Shown: in pieces, positions 34,346-42,035 of the stretch
How positions within the stretch are numbered: position 1 is the first letter of the stretch
Layout of the letters: every line of letters starts with the position of its first letter
Assembly (NCBI RefSeq): GCF_014621775.1
Contig: NZ_CP061204.1
Location: 950,501-1,014,500 of the forward strand
Length of the DNA: 64,000 nt
From: Stenotrophomonas sp. 169
GTDB lineage: Bacteria > Pseudomonadota > Gammaproteobacteria > Xanthomonadales > Xanthomonadaceae
Direction: 5' to 3'
The notes under the pieces: generated by a model
Told to the model about the DNA's origin: nothing
The model's database searches: none
What the model saw: the letters and a program-made list of their open reading frames with translations, nothing else
Made by a program: the position numbers and the translations under genes

Positions 34346-36825
34346 GCGGGGTCTCCCAAGCGGTTGCCTGCAAGCGTGCGCAGCGTACGCAGCGTGGCCT
34401 GCCAGGCACGGTCGATCAGGCGGCCGTTGTCTTCCGTCACGATCCGCGCCTGCTCCAGCGCCATCAGCCGCGCCAGGGTATCCAGGGTGTACTCGGCGAC
34501 CTTCTGGCCGCGTGGATTGACGAACAGCGCATGCTCGGTCACCAGGCTGTACCAGGACAGGCGCTGCCGGTGCAGGTCGCCTTGCTGGTTGATCACGAAC
34601 TCGAACCACGTGCCGAAGGGCAGGGTGCGCAGTTGGCGGTAGCAGTCTTCTTCCAGAGCGCTGCGCGCAAGCGGCGCCAGACGCCGTGTGTCGTGGCCAT
34701 TGGCCTGCTCGCCCAGCCGGGTGCGCGCCTTCAGGCGCGCTGTCAGTTCGGTGCGCGAGCTGCTGTCATCTTCGCCGCCCGGCGTGGACAGTCGCCGGGC
34801 GATCGCATGCGCCTCGTCCTGATGGCAGCCGATCTGCAGCACTGCGGCTTCCAGCTCCGCACACAGCAGGTCATCGGCGGCGTGTTCGCCCCCCGGTGCC
34901 TGGGACGTGATGTCCGCGATGCGCGTGGTCTGCTGCAACCGCTGCTCCCACAGTGCGGAGTCTTCGCCATGACGCAGTTGGGTCAAGGTGAGCACATCGG
35001 CCCATGCCTGGCGCAGCAGCGTCTGCACGAAGCGCGGCGGCTGGTGCTGCGCGCAGCAGTGCTCGATCAATGCGGTGGCCTGTTGGCGTGCGACCTCAAG
35101 CCGCTCCTTGCCGCGCGCCGCTTCCACATGGCGCCGCTCGGCCAGCTCGGCCTTGTGCGCGGCCGCGCGCAGGTGCTGCTGCACTTCGTCGTTGGCCGCA
35201 GCGAACACCTCCGGGTCGTCGTGGTACTGCTCGACCACCGTCTCCACGGTGCGTTCGATCTTCTGCACCAGCTGCGGATCGAGATCGTCGGCCTGCAGTC
35301 CACTCGCGCTCAGTTCGGCGATGGTGTTCAGCAGCTCGCGCGCGGGATGCTCGTCGCGCACGAAGAAGCCAGGATCGGCCAGTGCCGCGCGCGCCAACGG
35401 GACCTGCAGGCGACCCACCAGGTCATTGGTGGTCGACTGTGGCCGTTGCTCGTGGCGGATCTGCTGGAACAGCAGGCCCAGCAGGTCCAGGGTGTCACCA
35501 TCCTTCACGGTCAGCGCGGCGTCGTCCCCGTGTTCGGCGCGCAGCTGCGACAGCAGGGCGGCCTGCAGGTCGGCCATGCTGTGCGAGGCCGCACCATGGG
35601 CGATGCGGGTCTGCAGCTGCATCAGGACGGCATCGACGGTCGCGCTGGGCACGGCCGTGGCCACCGGGCGCGCCTGCGTGGGCGCGCTTGCCGCGCTCCC
35701 GGGTGCCGCCGCCTGTGTTGCGAGACCCGCGCTGCCCACGTCGGCTGCGTGACCGGGGTGACCGGCGTTGCCGGCATCACCCGGCGGCGCAATCGCGCCG
35801 CGTGCGCCGGCAAGCAGTTGATGCAGGGCGCTCATCGCGGGCGAGGCCAGATCCACCGACGGCGAAGGCAAGGGGGGGGGAGTCGCCGCACTGGCGGCGG
35901 ACGCCGAGGGCACCCCGGAAGCGGGTGCGGGCACAAGCGGCTCGGGGCCGGCCATGCCACCCAGCGTGTCGTGCATCATGGCCGACCATGAGCGGGTGGC
36001 ACTGCTGTTGGCGCCGTTCCATGAGGTCACCGGCGTGGCGCGCGGTCGTGCCGCTGCTGCCGCGCCGGCAGTGCGGCCCGGCTGGGTCACGATGCGCCGG
36101 GTCGCCGCGGAGCGGGCCAGGTAGGGCGTGTACACCAGGCCAGGCAGCACGCCTTCGTGGCCGAGCAGCACGTTGGCGCGTTCCAGGAGTTCGCCCAGAC
36201 GCTCCAGTACCTGACGTTCGAAACTGCGGTACAGGGCCAGCTGCGCATCCAGCTCCAGCCCGCCTTCGTCGCCCAGTCTGCGCACGATGGCGCACAGCGT
36301 CGACGGTCCCAGCGGCACGTGCTCGGCGTCCACTGCGGGCGCGGCTGCCAGCACCGCCATGCGCTGGCCCAGCAGCTGCAGGGCATTGGCCGAGCGCTGC
36401 AGTTCGCGGCGCATGATGTCCACCAGCACGATGTCGCGATCGATATCGACGTCATTGACCAAGGTCAGCGTGGGCACGGCCGCACGCACGGGTTCGACCC
36501 GTGCGGGTGCTTCGCCCGGCGGCGCGAAGAGGGCGGCGAATGCTTGGGCCAGCTGCTCCAGGAAACGCTGGCTGAAGCCCTCGGAGAAAGGGTGGATCTG
36601 CCGTGCCTGGGCGAGCAGGTCGGCCTGCACCTGGCCATTGCGGGCGCGTTCTGCATCCCGCAGCAGTTCACGCTCCAGCTCCACCACGGTCAGGGTCAGC
36701 GGTGCGGTCAGGGACTGCCGGGCAAGACCCAACAACGCGCCGAGCAGCCGACGCACGCGTGGAGGTGCGTCGACCGCGGCAAAGCGCGCGGCGTCCCCGG
36801 GCATCGGCGGCGGCGAGGCTGACAT
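34342..36825 (-). CDS. DUF1631-domain protein
   Basis: An 827-residue cytoplasmic protein matching the DUF1631 pattern of proteobacteria. The N-terminal conserved block (about 1-260, LTLVNDVDIDRDIVLVDIMRRELQ) and the C-terminal block (about 440-827, with FVINQQGDLHRQRLSWYSLVTEHALFVNPRGQKV at the end) are joined by a long alanine/proline/glycine-rich linker (about 265-400). The terminal segment resembles a PilZ-like beta domain, but I see no full RxxxR and N/DxSxxG pair there. No function is established. Coupled to the PilZ gene downstream, suggesting a c-di-GMP-responsive pair. Confidence 0.87.
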   Translation of the reverse strand: MSASPPPMPGDAARFAAVDAPPRVRRLLGALLGLARQSLTAPLTLTVVELERELLRDAERARNGQVQADLLAQARQIHPFSEGFSQRFLEQLAQAFAALFAPPGEAPARVEPVRAAVPTLTLVNDVDIDRDIVLVDIMRRELQRSANALQLLGQRMAVLAAAPAVDAEHVPLGPSTLCAIVRRLGDEGGLELDAQLALYRSFERQVLERLGELLERANVLLGHEGVLPGLVYTPYLARSAATRRIVTQPGRTAGAAAAARPRATPVTSWNGANSSATRSWSAMMHDTLGGMAGPEPLVPAPASGVPSASAASAATPPPLPSPSVDLASPAMSALHQLLAGARGAIAPPGDAGNAGHPGHAADVGSAGLATQAAAPGSAASAPTQARPVATAVPSATVDAVLMQLQTRIAHGAASHSMADLQAALLSQLRAEHGDDAALTVKDGDTLDLLGLLFQQIRHEQRPQSTTNDLVGRLQVPLARAALADPGFFVRDEHPARELLNTIAELSASGLQADDLDPQLVQKIERTVETVVEQYHDDPEVFAAANDEVQQHLRAAAHKAELAERRHVEAARGKERLEVARQQATALIEHCCAQHQPPRFVQTLLRQAWADVLTLTQLRHGEDSALWEQRLQQTTRIADITSQAPGGEHAADDLLCAELEAAVLQIGCHQDEAHAIARRLSTPGGEDDSSSRTELTARLKARTRLGEQANGHDTRRLAPLARSALEEDCYRQLRTLPFGTWFEFVINQQGDLHRQRLSWYSLVTEHALFVNPRGQKVAEYTLDTLARLMALEQARIVTEDNGRLIDRAWQATLRTLRTLAGNRLGDPA

Positions 36826-36887
36826 GATGGTGGACGTCCGTTTTCCCCTGGTCGGGCTCGGAATCTACCCTGTCGGCCGGTGCGGCG

Positions 36888-38138
36888 CTACTCGCCCAGG
36901 AACAGCTCCACCACGTCATTGGTGAAGCGGCGGCCCAGTTCGGTCGGGCGCAGCAGGGCGTCGGCAGGGCGGTGATCGTGGTGATCGGCGCAGGCGTCGT
37001 CCGCGCAGGTGCCCCCGTCCTCGCCCGCTGCCGGGTCCACGGTCTCCAGCCAGCCGCGCTGCACGGCCTGCTGCAGCGGACCGTCGAGCGCGCTGCGCGA
37101 CAGCCCGGTGCGCGATTCGAAATCACGCAGGGTGAATCCCTCATGCAGACGCAGCAGGTTCAACATGTACTCGAACGGCAGGCGGGCGGCGGCGATGACA
37201 TCGTCGCCGCCGATCCCCGCTGCGCTGCCGGCGGTCTCCATGAAGGTCTGCGGATGCTTGGGTTTCCAGCGACGCAGCACCTGCTGTTCCGCGCCGGAGC
37301 TGATCTTGCCGTGCGCGCCGGCACCGATGCCCAGGTAATCGCCAAACCGCCAGTAGTTCAGGTTGTGTGCGCTCTGTCGGCCAGGTCGCGCATACGCACT
37401 CACTTCGTACTGCTCGAAGCCGGCCTGTGCCAGCAGGGACTGGCAGTGCTCCTGCATGTCCCAGGCGCTGTCTTCGTCCGGGATGCCCTGCGGCGGGCGG
37501 GCGAAGAACACGGTGTTCGGTTCCAGCGTCAGCTGGTAGTGCGACATGTGCGCCGGCTGCAGGGCGAAGGCACGGTGCAGATCATGCTCCGCGCCGGCCA
37601 GGGTCTGACCGGGCAGCGCGTACATCAGGTCGATGTTGAGGTTGTCGAAGCCGGCGTCCTGCGCCATCTTCACCGCGCGCTCGGCCTCGGCACTGTCGTG
37701 GATACGCCCGAGCCGCTTCAGCGCGTCATCGTCGAAGGTCTGGATGCCGAAGCTGAGGCGGTTCACGCCGGCCGCGCGGTAACCATCGAAACGCCCGTGC
37801 TCGGCGGTGCCGGGATTGGTTTCCAGGGTGATTTCGGCGTTGGGGGCAAAGCGCAGGCGCGCCGAGGCCTGCTGCAGGAACCGGTCGATCGCTTCGGCGG
37901 GGAACAGGCTGGGCGTGCCGCCGCCGAAGAAAACGCTGTGCACCACGCGGCCCCACACCAGCGGCAGGTCCTGGTCGAGGTCGCGGATCAATGCATCGAT
38001 ATAGGCATCGAAGGGCAGCGCGCCTTTGGCCTGGTGCGAGTTGAAATCGCAGTACGGGCATTTGCGCACACACCAGGGCAGGTGCACATACAGCGACAGC
38101 GGCGGCGGAATCAGGGCAGGCAGCATCGGGGCAGGCAT
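36888..38138 (-). CDS. hemW: Radical SAM haem chaperone HemW
   Basis: A 416-residue radical SAM protein related to coproporphyrinogen oxidase HemN; HemW proteins bind haem and deliver it to respiratory enzymes. The [4Fe-4S] cluster motif is CVRKCPYC (Cys23, 27, 30), with the extra position typical of HemW being absent compared with HemN (no fourth Cys directly after). GGGTPSLF and ETNPGT follow. Near the C terminus there is an unusual Cys/His/Asp-rich insertion (about 373-398, CADDACADHHDH) that might bind metal. It starts 11 bases after rdgB and ends the rph operon. Confidence 0.93.
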   Translation of the reverse strand: MPAPMLPALIPPPLSLYVHLPWCVRKCPYCDFNSHQAKGALPFDAYIDALIRDLDQDLPLVWGRVVHSVFFGGGTPSLFPAEAIDRFLQQASARLRFAPNAEITLETNPGTAEHGRFDGYRAAGVNRLSFGIQTFDDDALKRLGRIHDSAEAERAVKMAQDAGFDNLNIDLMYALPGQTLAGAEHDLHRAFALQPAHMSHYQLTLEPNTVFFARPPQGIPDEDSAWDMQEHCQSLLAQAGFEQYEVSAYARPGRQSAHNLNYWRFGDYLGIGAGAHGKISSGAEQQVLRRWKPKHPQTFMETAGSAAGIGGDDVIAAARLPFEYMLNLLRLHEGFTLRDFESRTGLSRSALDGPLQQAVQRGWLETVDPAAGEDGGTCADDACADHHDHRPADALLRPTELGRRFTNDVVELFLGE

Positions 38139-38149
38139 GGGCGCTTCGC

Positions 38150-38764
38150 TTACAGGACGATCGAAGACAGTCGCTGCTTCAGTTGCTGCAGCGCCAGCGC
38201 GCGGTGGCTGAGGGTGTTCTTCAGCGCCGGCTCCATTTCCGCTGCGGTCAGGCCGTGGCGGGGGTCCAGGAACACCGGGTTGTAACCGAAGCCGTTGCTG
38301 CCGCGCGGCGCGTCCAGGATCAGCCCTTCCCAGCGGCCTTCGCAGATCAGCGGCTGCGGGTCGGTGGCATGGCGCAGCAGCACGATCACCGCGAAGAACC
38401 GCGCGGTGCGCTGGCTGGCCGGCACGTCACGCAGGTCGGCCAGCAGCTTGGCGTTGTTGGCAGCATCGTCAGTCGGGCTACCGGCGTAGCGTGCGCTGTA
38501 CAGGCCAGGGGCACCGCCCAAGGCATCAACGATCAGGCCCGAATCATCGGCCAGCGCCGGCATGCCACTGGCCTGGCAGGCGGCGCGCGCCTTGATCAGC
38601 GCGTTCTCGACGAACGTCAGGCCGGTTTCCGGCACATCGCCTACGCCCGCTGCGGCTGCCGAGACGATCTGCAGTGGCAGGTCGGCCAGCATCGCCTGCA
38701 TTTCCTTCAACTTGCCGGCATTGTGGCTGGCCAGTACCAGGCGCCCGTTCACGGCGTCCTTCAT
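38150..38764 (-). CDS. rdgB: dITP/XTP pyrophosphatase
   Basis: Removes non-canonical purine triphosphates (dITP, XTP) as monophosphate plus PPi, keeping them out of nucleic acids. The 204-residue protein has the family marks LVLASHNAGKLKEM, ADDSGLIVDAL, GLYSARYAG, EGRWEG and GFGYNPVF. Its start overlaps the stop of the VOC gene (ATGA). Confidence 0.96.
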   Translation of the reverse strand: MKDAVNGRLVLASHNAGKLKEMQAMLADLPLQIVSAAAAGVGDVPETGLTFVENALIKARAACQASGMPALADDSGLIVDALGGAPGLYSARYAGSPTDDAANNAKLLADLRDVPASQRTARFFAVIVLLRHATDPQPLICEGRWEGLILDAPRGSNGFGYNPVFLDPRHGLTAAEMEPALKNTLSHRALALQQLKQRLSSIVL

Positions 38765-39153
38765 GCGCGCAGCTCCAGCAGATCCCAGGTGTTGCCGTAC
38801 AGGTCGCGGAATACGGCGACCGTGGCGTAGGACTCCTGCCGCGGCGCTTCAAGGAACTCGACGCCCGCCGCACGCATCGCGGCATGGTCGCGTGCGAAAT
38901 CATCGGTTTCCAGGAAGAAGGCAACGCGGCCACCGGCCTGGTCGCCGATGCGCGAGGCCTGCACGTCACTGCTGGCGCGGGCCAGCAGCAGGCCGGCCCC
39001 GCCGTCGGCGGCTGGCGCCACCACCACCCAGCGCTTGCCGGCGCCCTGGTCGATGTCCTGCTGCAGCTGGAAGCCCAGCGCGCTGGTGAACCAGGCGATG
39101 GCGCGGTCGTAGTCATCGACCAGGTAGGTGGTCAGGGCCAGCCGACGCTTCAT
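38761..39153 (-). CDS. VOC (glyoxalase/bleomycin-resistance) family protein
   Basis: A 130-residue protein with the paired beta-alpha-beta-beta-beta units of the vicinal oxygen chelate fold: [24 protein letters not shown] in the first half and [47 protein letters not shown] in the second. The final [12 protein letters not shown] includes a metal-ligand position (Glu). Substrate unknown. The gene is overlapped at both ends by four bases with rph and rdgB. Confidence 0.9.
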   Translation of the reverse strand: MKRRLALTTYLVDDYDRAIAWFTSALGFQLQQDIDQGAGKRWVVVAPAADGGAGLLLARASSDVQASRIGDQAGGRVAFFLETDDFARDHAAMRAAGVEFLEAPRQESYATVAVFRDLYGNTWDLLELRA

Positions 39154-39875
39154 GCCGACAGCGCCGCCTGCTGGGCGGCGAGCAGTTCGCCCACGCCCTT
39201 GTCGGCCAGCGCCAGCAGCGCGTCCAGCTCGTCGCGGCGGAAGGCGTGGCCTTCGGCCGTGCCCTGCAGCTCGATGAAGCCGCCGCCATCGTTCATCACC
39301 ACGTTCATGTCGGTGTCGCAATCGCTGTCTTCGGCGTAGTCCAGGTCCAGCACCGGGGTGCCGCGGTAGACGCCGACCGACACCGCTGCGACGGCACCGA
39401 TGATCGGGTTGCGCTTGATGTCGCCGCGCTTCATCAGCAGGTTCACCGCGTCGGCCAGGGCGACGTAAGCGCCGGTGATGGCCGCGGTGCGGGTGCCGCC
39501 GTCGGCCTGCAGCACGTCGCAATCCAGGGTGATGGTGCGTTCCCCCAGTGCATTGCGGTCCACGCAGGCGCGCAGGCTGCGGCCGATCAGGCGCTGGATT
39601 TCCAGCGTGCGGCCGCCCTGCTTGCCACGCGCCGCTTCACGGTCGCTGCGGGTGTGGGTGGCGCGCGGCAGCATGCCGTATTCGGCGGTGACCCAGCCTT
39701 CGCCCTTTCCGCGCAGGAAGCCCGGTACGCGGTTCTCCACCGTGGCGGTGCACAGCACGCGGGTTTCGCCGAAGCACACCAGCACCGAACCTTCGGCATG
39801 GCGGGTGAAGCCGCGCTGCAGGGTGACAGTGCGCATCTGGTCGGGCTGGCGGCCACTGGGGCGGGTATTGGACAT
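39150..39875 (-). CDS. rph: Ribonuclease PH
   Basis: Phosphorolytic 3'-5' exoribonuclease that trims tRNA precursors. The 241-residue protein has [61 protein letters not shown] (catalytic and phosphate-binding region) and [19 protein letters not shown]. First gene of an operon rph, VOC, rdgB, hemW; divergent from yicC, the order found in many gammaproteobacteria. Confidence 0.97.
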   Translation of the reverse strand: MSNTRPSGRQPDQMRTVTLQRGFTRHAEGSVLVCFGETRVLCTATVENRVPGFLRGKGEGWVTAEYGMLPRATHTRSDREAARGKQGGRTLEIQRLIGRSLRACVDRNALGERTITLDCDVLQADGGTRTAAITGAYVALADAVNLLMKRGDIKRNPIIGAVAAVSVGVYRGTPVLDLDYAEDSDCDTDMNVVMNDGGGFIELQGTAEGHAFRRDELDALLALADKGVGELLAAQQAALSA

Positions 39876-39996
39876 GGCGGGGTACCGTTGGAGCGGGAAG
39901 AACGCGTCCACGCCCGCACCCTGATCGGGGCAGGCAGGGAGGCTCGAAAGAAGCCGCTAGGGTACCATTCCCTCTTTGCAAGCATCTGGAAATCCC

Positions 39997-40857
39997 ATGA
40001 TCCGAAGCATGACCGCCTACGCTGGCGGCGAGCGCGCCACCGAGTGGGGCACGCTGGGCTGCGAGCTGCGTTCGGTGAACCACCGCTTCCTTGAAGTCGG
40101 TACCCGCCTGCCGGAAGAGCTGCGCGCGCTGGAACCGCAGCTGCGCGAGCGGATTGCCGCCCGCCTGAGCCGTGGCAAGCTGGACCTGGTCATGCGGCTG
40201 CGCACGCCGGAGGCGTCCGCCAGCCTGCAGGTCAACGATGTGCTGCTGGGCCAGCTGGGCCAGCTCGCGCACCGGCTTACCTCGGATTTCCCGAACCTGC
40301 AGGTCAACTTCACCGAGCTGCTGCAGCTGCCAGGCGTGCTGCAGGGCGAAGCCGCCGATGCCGCCGTGTTGCAAGCCGAGGCGCTGTCCCTGCTGGATCA
40401 CGTGCTGGATGGCTTCGTCGCTGCCCGCGAACGCGAGGGTGACACGCTGTCCACCGCGATCAGCGAGCGCGTGGACGCCATCGACCGCATCGCCGCCGAG
40501 GTCCGCACCCTGATCCCGGCCATCCGTGAAGGGCAGCGTGCCAAGCTGGCCGCGCGCCTGGCCGACCTGCCGCATCCGGTCGATCCCGGCCGTGCCGAGC
40601 AGGAGCTGGTGATGTGGTTGCAGAAGCTGGACGTGGACGAGGAACTGGACCGCCTGTCCAGCCATATCGTGGAGATCCGCCGCGTGCTGAAGCAGCGCGA
40701 GCCGGTGGGCCGTCGCCTCGACTTCCTGTTGCAGGAGTTCAACCGTGAAGCCAATACGCTCGGCTCCAAGTCCGTCGACAGCCGCACCAGCAACGCGGCG
40801 GTGGAACTGAAAGTGCTGATCGACCAGATCCGCGAACAGGTGCAGAACATCGAATGA
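39997..40857 (+). CDS. yicC: YicC family endoribonuclease
   Basis: A 286-residue protein with the YicC N-terminal (MIRSMTAYAGGERATEWGTLGCELRSVNHRFLEV) and C-terminal DUF1732 (EFNREANTLGSKS, ELKVLIDQIREQVQNIE) segments. YicC of E. coli has been described as an endoribonuclease acting on small RNAs. The start at 39997 matches the family; an in-frame codon at 39976 is upstream of it. The stop overlaps the gmk start (ATGA). Confidence 0.95.
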   Translation: MIRSMTAYAGGERATEWGTLGCELRSVNHRFLEVGTRLPEELRALEPQLRERIAARLSRGKLDLVMRLRTPEASASLQVNDVLLGQLGQLAHRLTSDFPNLQVNFTELLQLPGVLQGEAADAAVLQAEALSLLDHVLDGFVAAREREGDTLSTAISERVDAIDRIAAEVRTLIPAIREGQRAKLAARLADLPHPVDPGRAEQELVMWLQKLDVDEELDRLSSHIVEIRRVLKQREPVGRRLDFLLQEFNREANTLGSKSVDSRTSNAAVELKVLIDQIREQVQNIE

Positions 40858-41522
40858 GTAGCCCGTCGATCCTTCCGTCGGCCACGCCTGCGCGCGGCAC
40901 GCTGTACATCGTGGCGGCGCCTTCCGGTGCCGGCAAGAGCAGCATCGTCAACGCCACCCTGGCACGTGATCCGCAGATCGCGCTGTCCATTTCCTTCACT
41001 TCTCGCGCTGCACGGCCGGGCGAGATCAATGGCGAGCACTACCATTTCGTCAGTGCAGAGCGGTTCGAAGAGATGATCGCCGATGGCGATTTCTTCGAAC
41101 ATGCCTGGGTGCATGGGGACTGGAAGGGCACGGCCCGGCAGTCGGTGGAGCCGCAGCTGGCGGCTGGCCAGGATGTGCTGCTGGAGATCGACTGGCAGGG
41201 TGCACAGCAGGTGCGCCAGCTGGTGCCGGGCACGGTCACCGTGTTCATCCTGCCGCCGTCGAAGCAGGCACTGCAGGACCGCATGCGCAAGCGGGGGCAG
41301 GACAGCGAGGCGGTGATCACCCAGCGGCTGTCAGCGGCGCGCGAGGAAATGCTGCACTTCAACGACTTCGACTACGTCATCGTCAACGAGGTGTTCGATA
41401 CCGCGGTCAATGAGTTGTGTGCCATTTTCACCGCCAGCCGCCTGCGCCGGGAGGCACAGAAGGTGCGTCATGGCGGCCTGATCCAGGCGCTGTTGACCGC
41501 GGATGCGGGCGCAACTGACTGA
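40854..41522 (+). CDS. gmk: Guanylate kinase
   Basis: Phosphorylates GMP to GDP. The 222-residue protein has the P-loop APSGAGKSS (22-30), the GMP-binding SISFTSRAARPGEINGEHYHFVS and EIDWQGAQQV. Coupled to yicC (ATGA) and followed by rpoZ and spoT, tying GTP supply and ppGpp metabolism together as in other gammaproteobacteria. Confidence 0.97.
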   Translation: MSSPSILPSATPARGTLYIVAAPSGAGKSSIVNATLARDPQIALSISFTSRAARPGEINGEHYHFVSAERFEEMIADGDFFEHAWVHGDWKGTARQSVEPQLAAGQDVLLEIDWQGAQQVRQLVPGTVTVFILPPSKQALQDRMRKRGQDSEAVITQRLSAAREEMLHFNDFDYVIVNEVFDTAVNELCAIFTASRLRREAQKVRHGGLIQALLTADAGATD

Positions 41523-41549
41523 TTGCAAAAGGATCATCCAGGGGCTGGC

Positions 41550-41579
41550 TTGATTTCGCCCAGTCGCTGCGGTTACACT
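41550..41579 (+). promoter_or_regulatory. Promoter of rpoZ
   Basis: TTGATT (41550-41555) and TACACT (41574-41579) are 18 bases apart, about 50 bases before the rpoZ start, inside the gmk-rpoZ gap. Confidence 0.5.
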
Positions 41580-41632
41580 CCGTCCCCTTTCCCTCATTCG
41601 ACTGAGCGGCCTGACGGTCGCCGGGAGCCCGT

Positions 41633-41932
41633 ATGGCCCGCATTACCGTAGAAGATTGCCTGGAAGTCGTGAACAACCGTTTCGAGTTGGTCATGATGGC
41701 GTCCAAGCGCGCTCGCCAGCTCGCCAATGGCGTGCCGGCCACGCTGGACAACAGCGAAACCGAAGACAAGCCGACCGTGTTGGCGCTGCGCGAGATCGCA
41801 GCCCGCAAGATCGACAACGCGCTGATCGACGAAGTCGAGAAGTCCGAGCGTGAGCGTGCTGAGCGTGAAGCGCTGGAATGGGCTGCCGCTGAAGTGGTTG
41901 CCGACGAAGACATGTCCAAGAACGACGACTGA
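41633..41932 (+). CDS. rpoZ: RNA polymerase omega subunit
   Basis: A 99-residue protein that helps beta-prime fold and carries part of one ppGpp site. [32 protein letters not shown] and [10 protein letters not shown] are the omega signature. It is followed by a terminator and then spoT. Confidence 0.97.
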   Translation: MARITVEDCLEVVNNRFELVMMASKRARQLANGVPATLDNSETEDKPTVLALREIAARKIDNALIDEVEKSERERAEREALEWAAAEVVADEDMSKNDD

Positions 41933-41960
41933 GCGGCATCCGCCGCTTCAGGTCAGACAC

Positions 41961-41989
41961 GAAACAGCCCGCCGCAAGCGGGCTGTTTC
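41961..41989 (+). terminator. Hairpin after rpoZ
   Basis: GAAACAGCCCGC and GCGGGCTGTTTC pair around a five-base loop, followed by only a weak T-run, so spoT may be partly read through from rpoZ. Confidence 0.75.
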
Positions 41990-42035
41990 GCATTCAGGAT
42001 TTGCTGAAAACGCGACGCTGGCATAGGCTTCGGCC

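Noticed and set aside
41574..41600. CTCCGTCCCCTTT near the rpoZ promoter as a third copy of the 23480 element
   Set aside because: Only about 13 bases match and no complementary arm is present.
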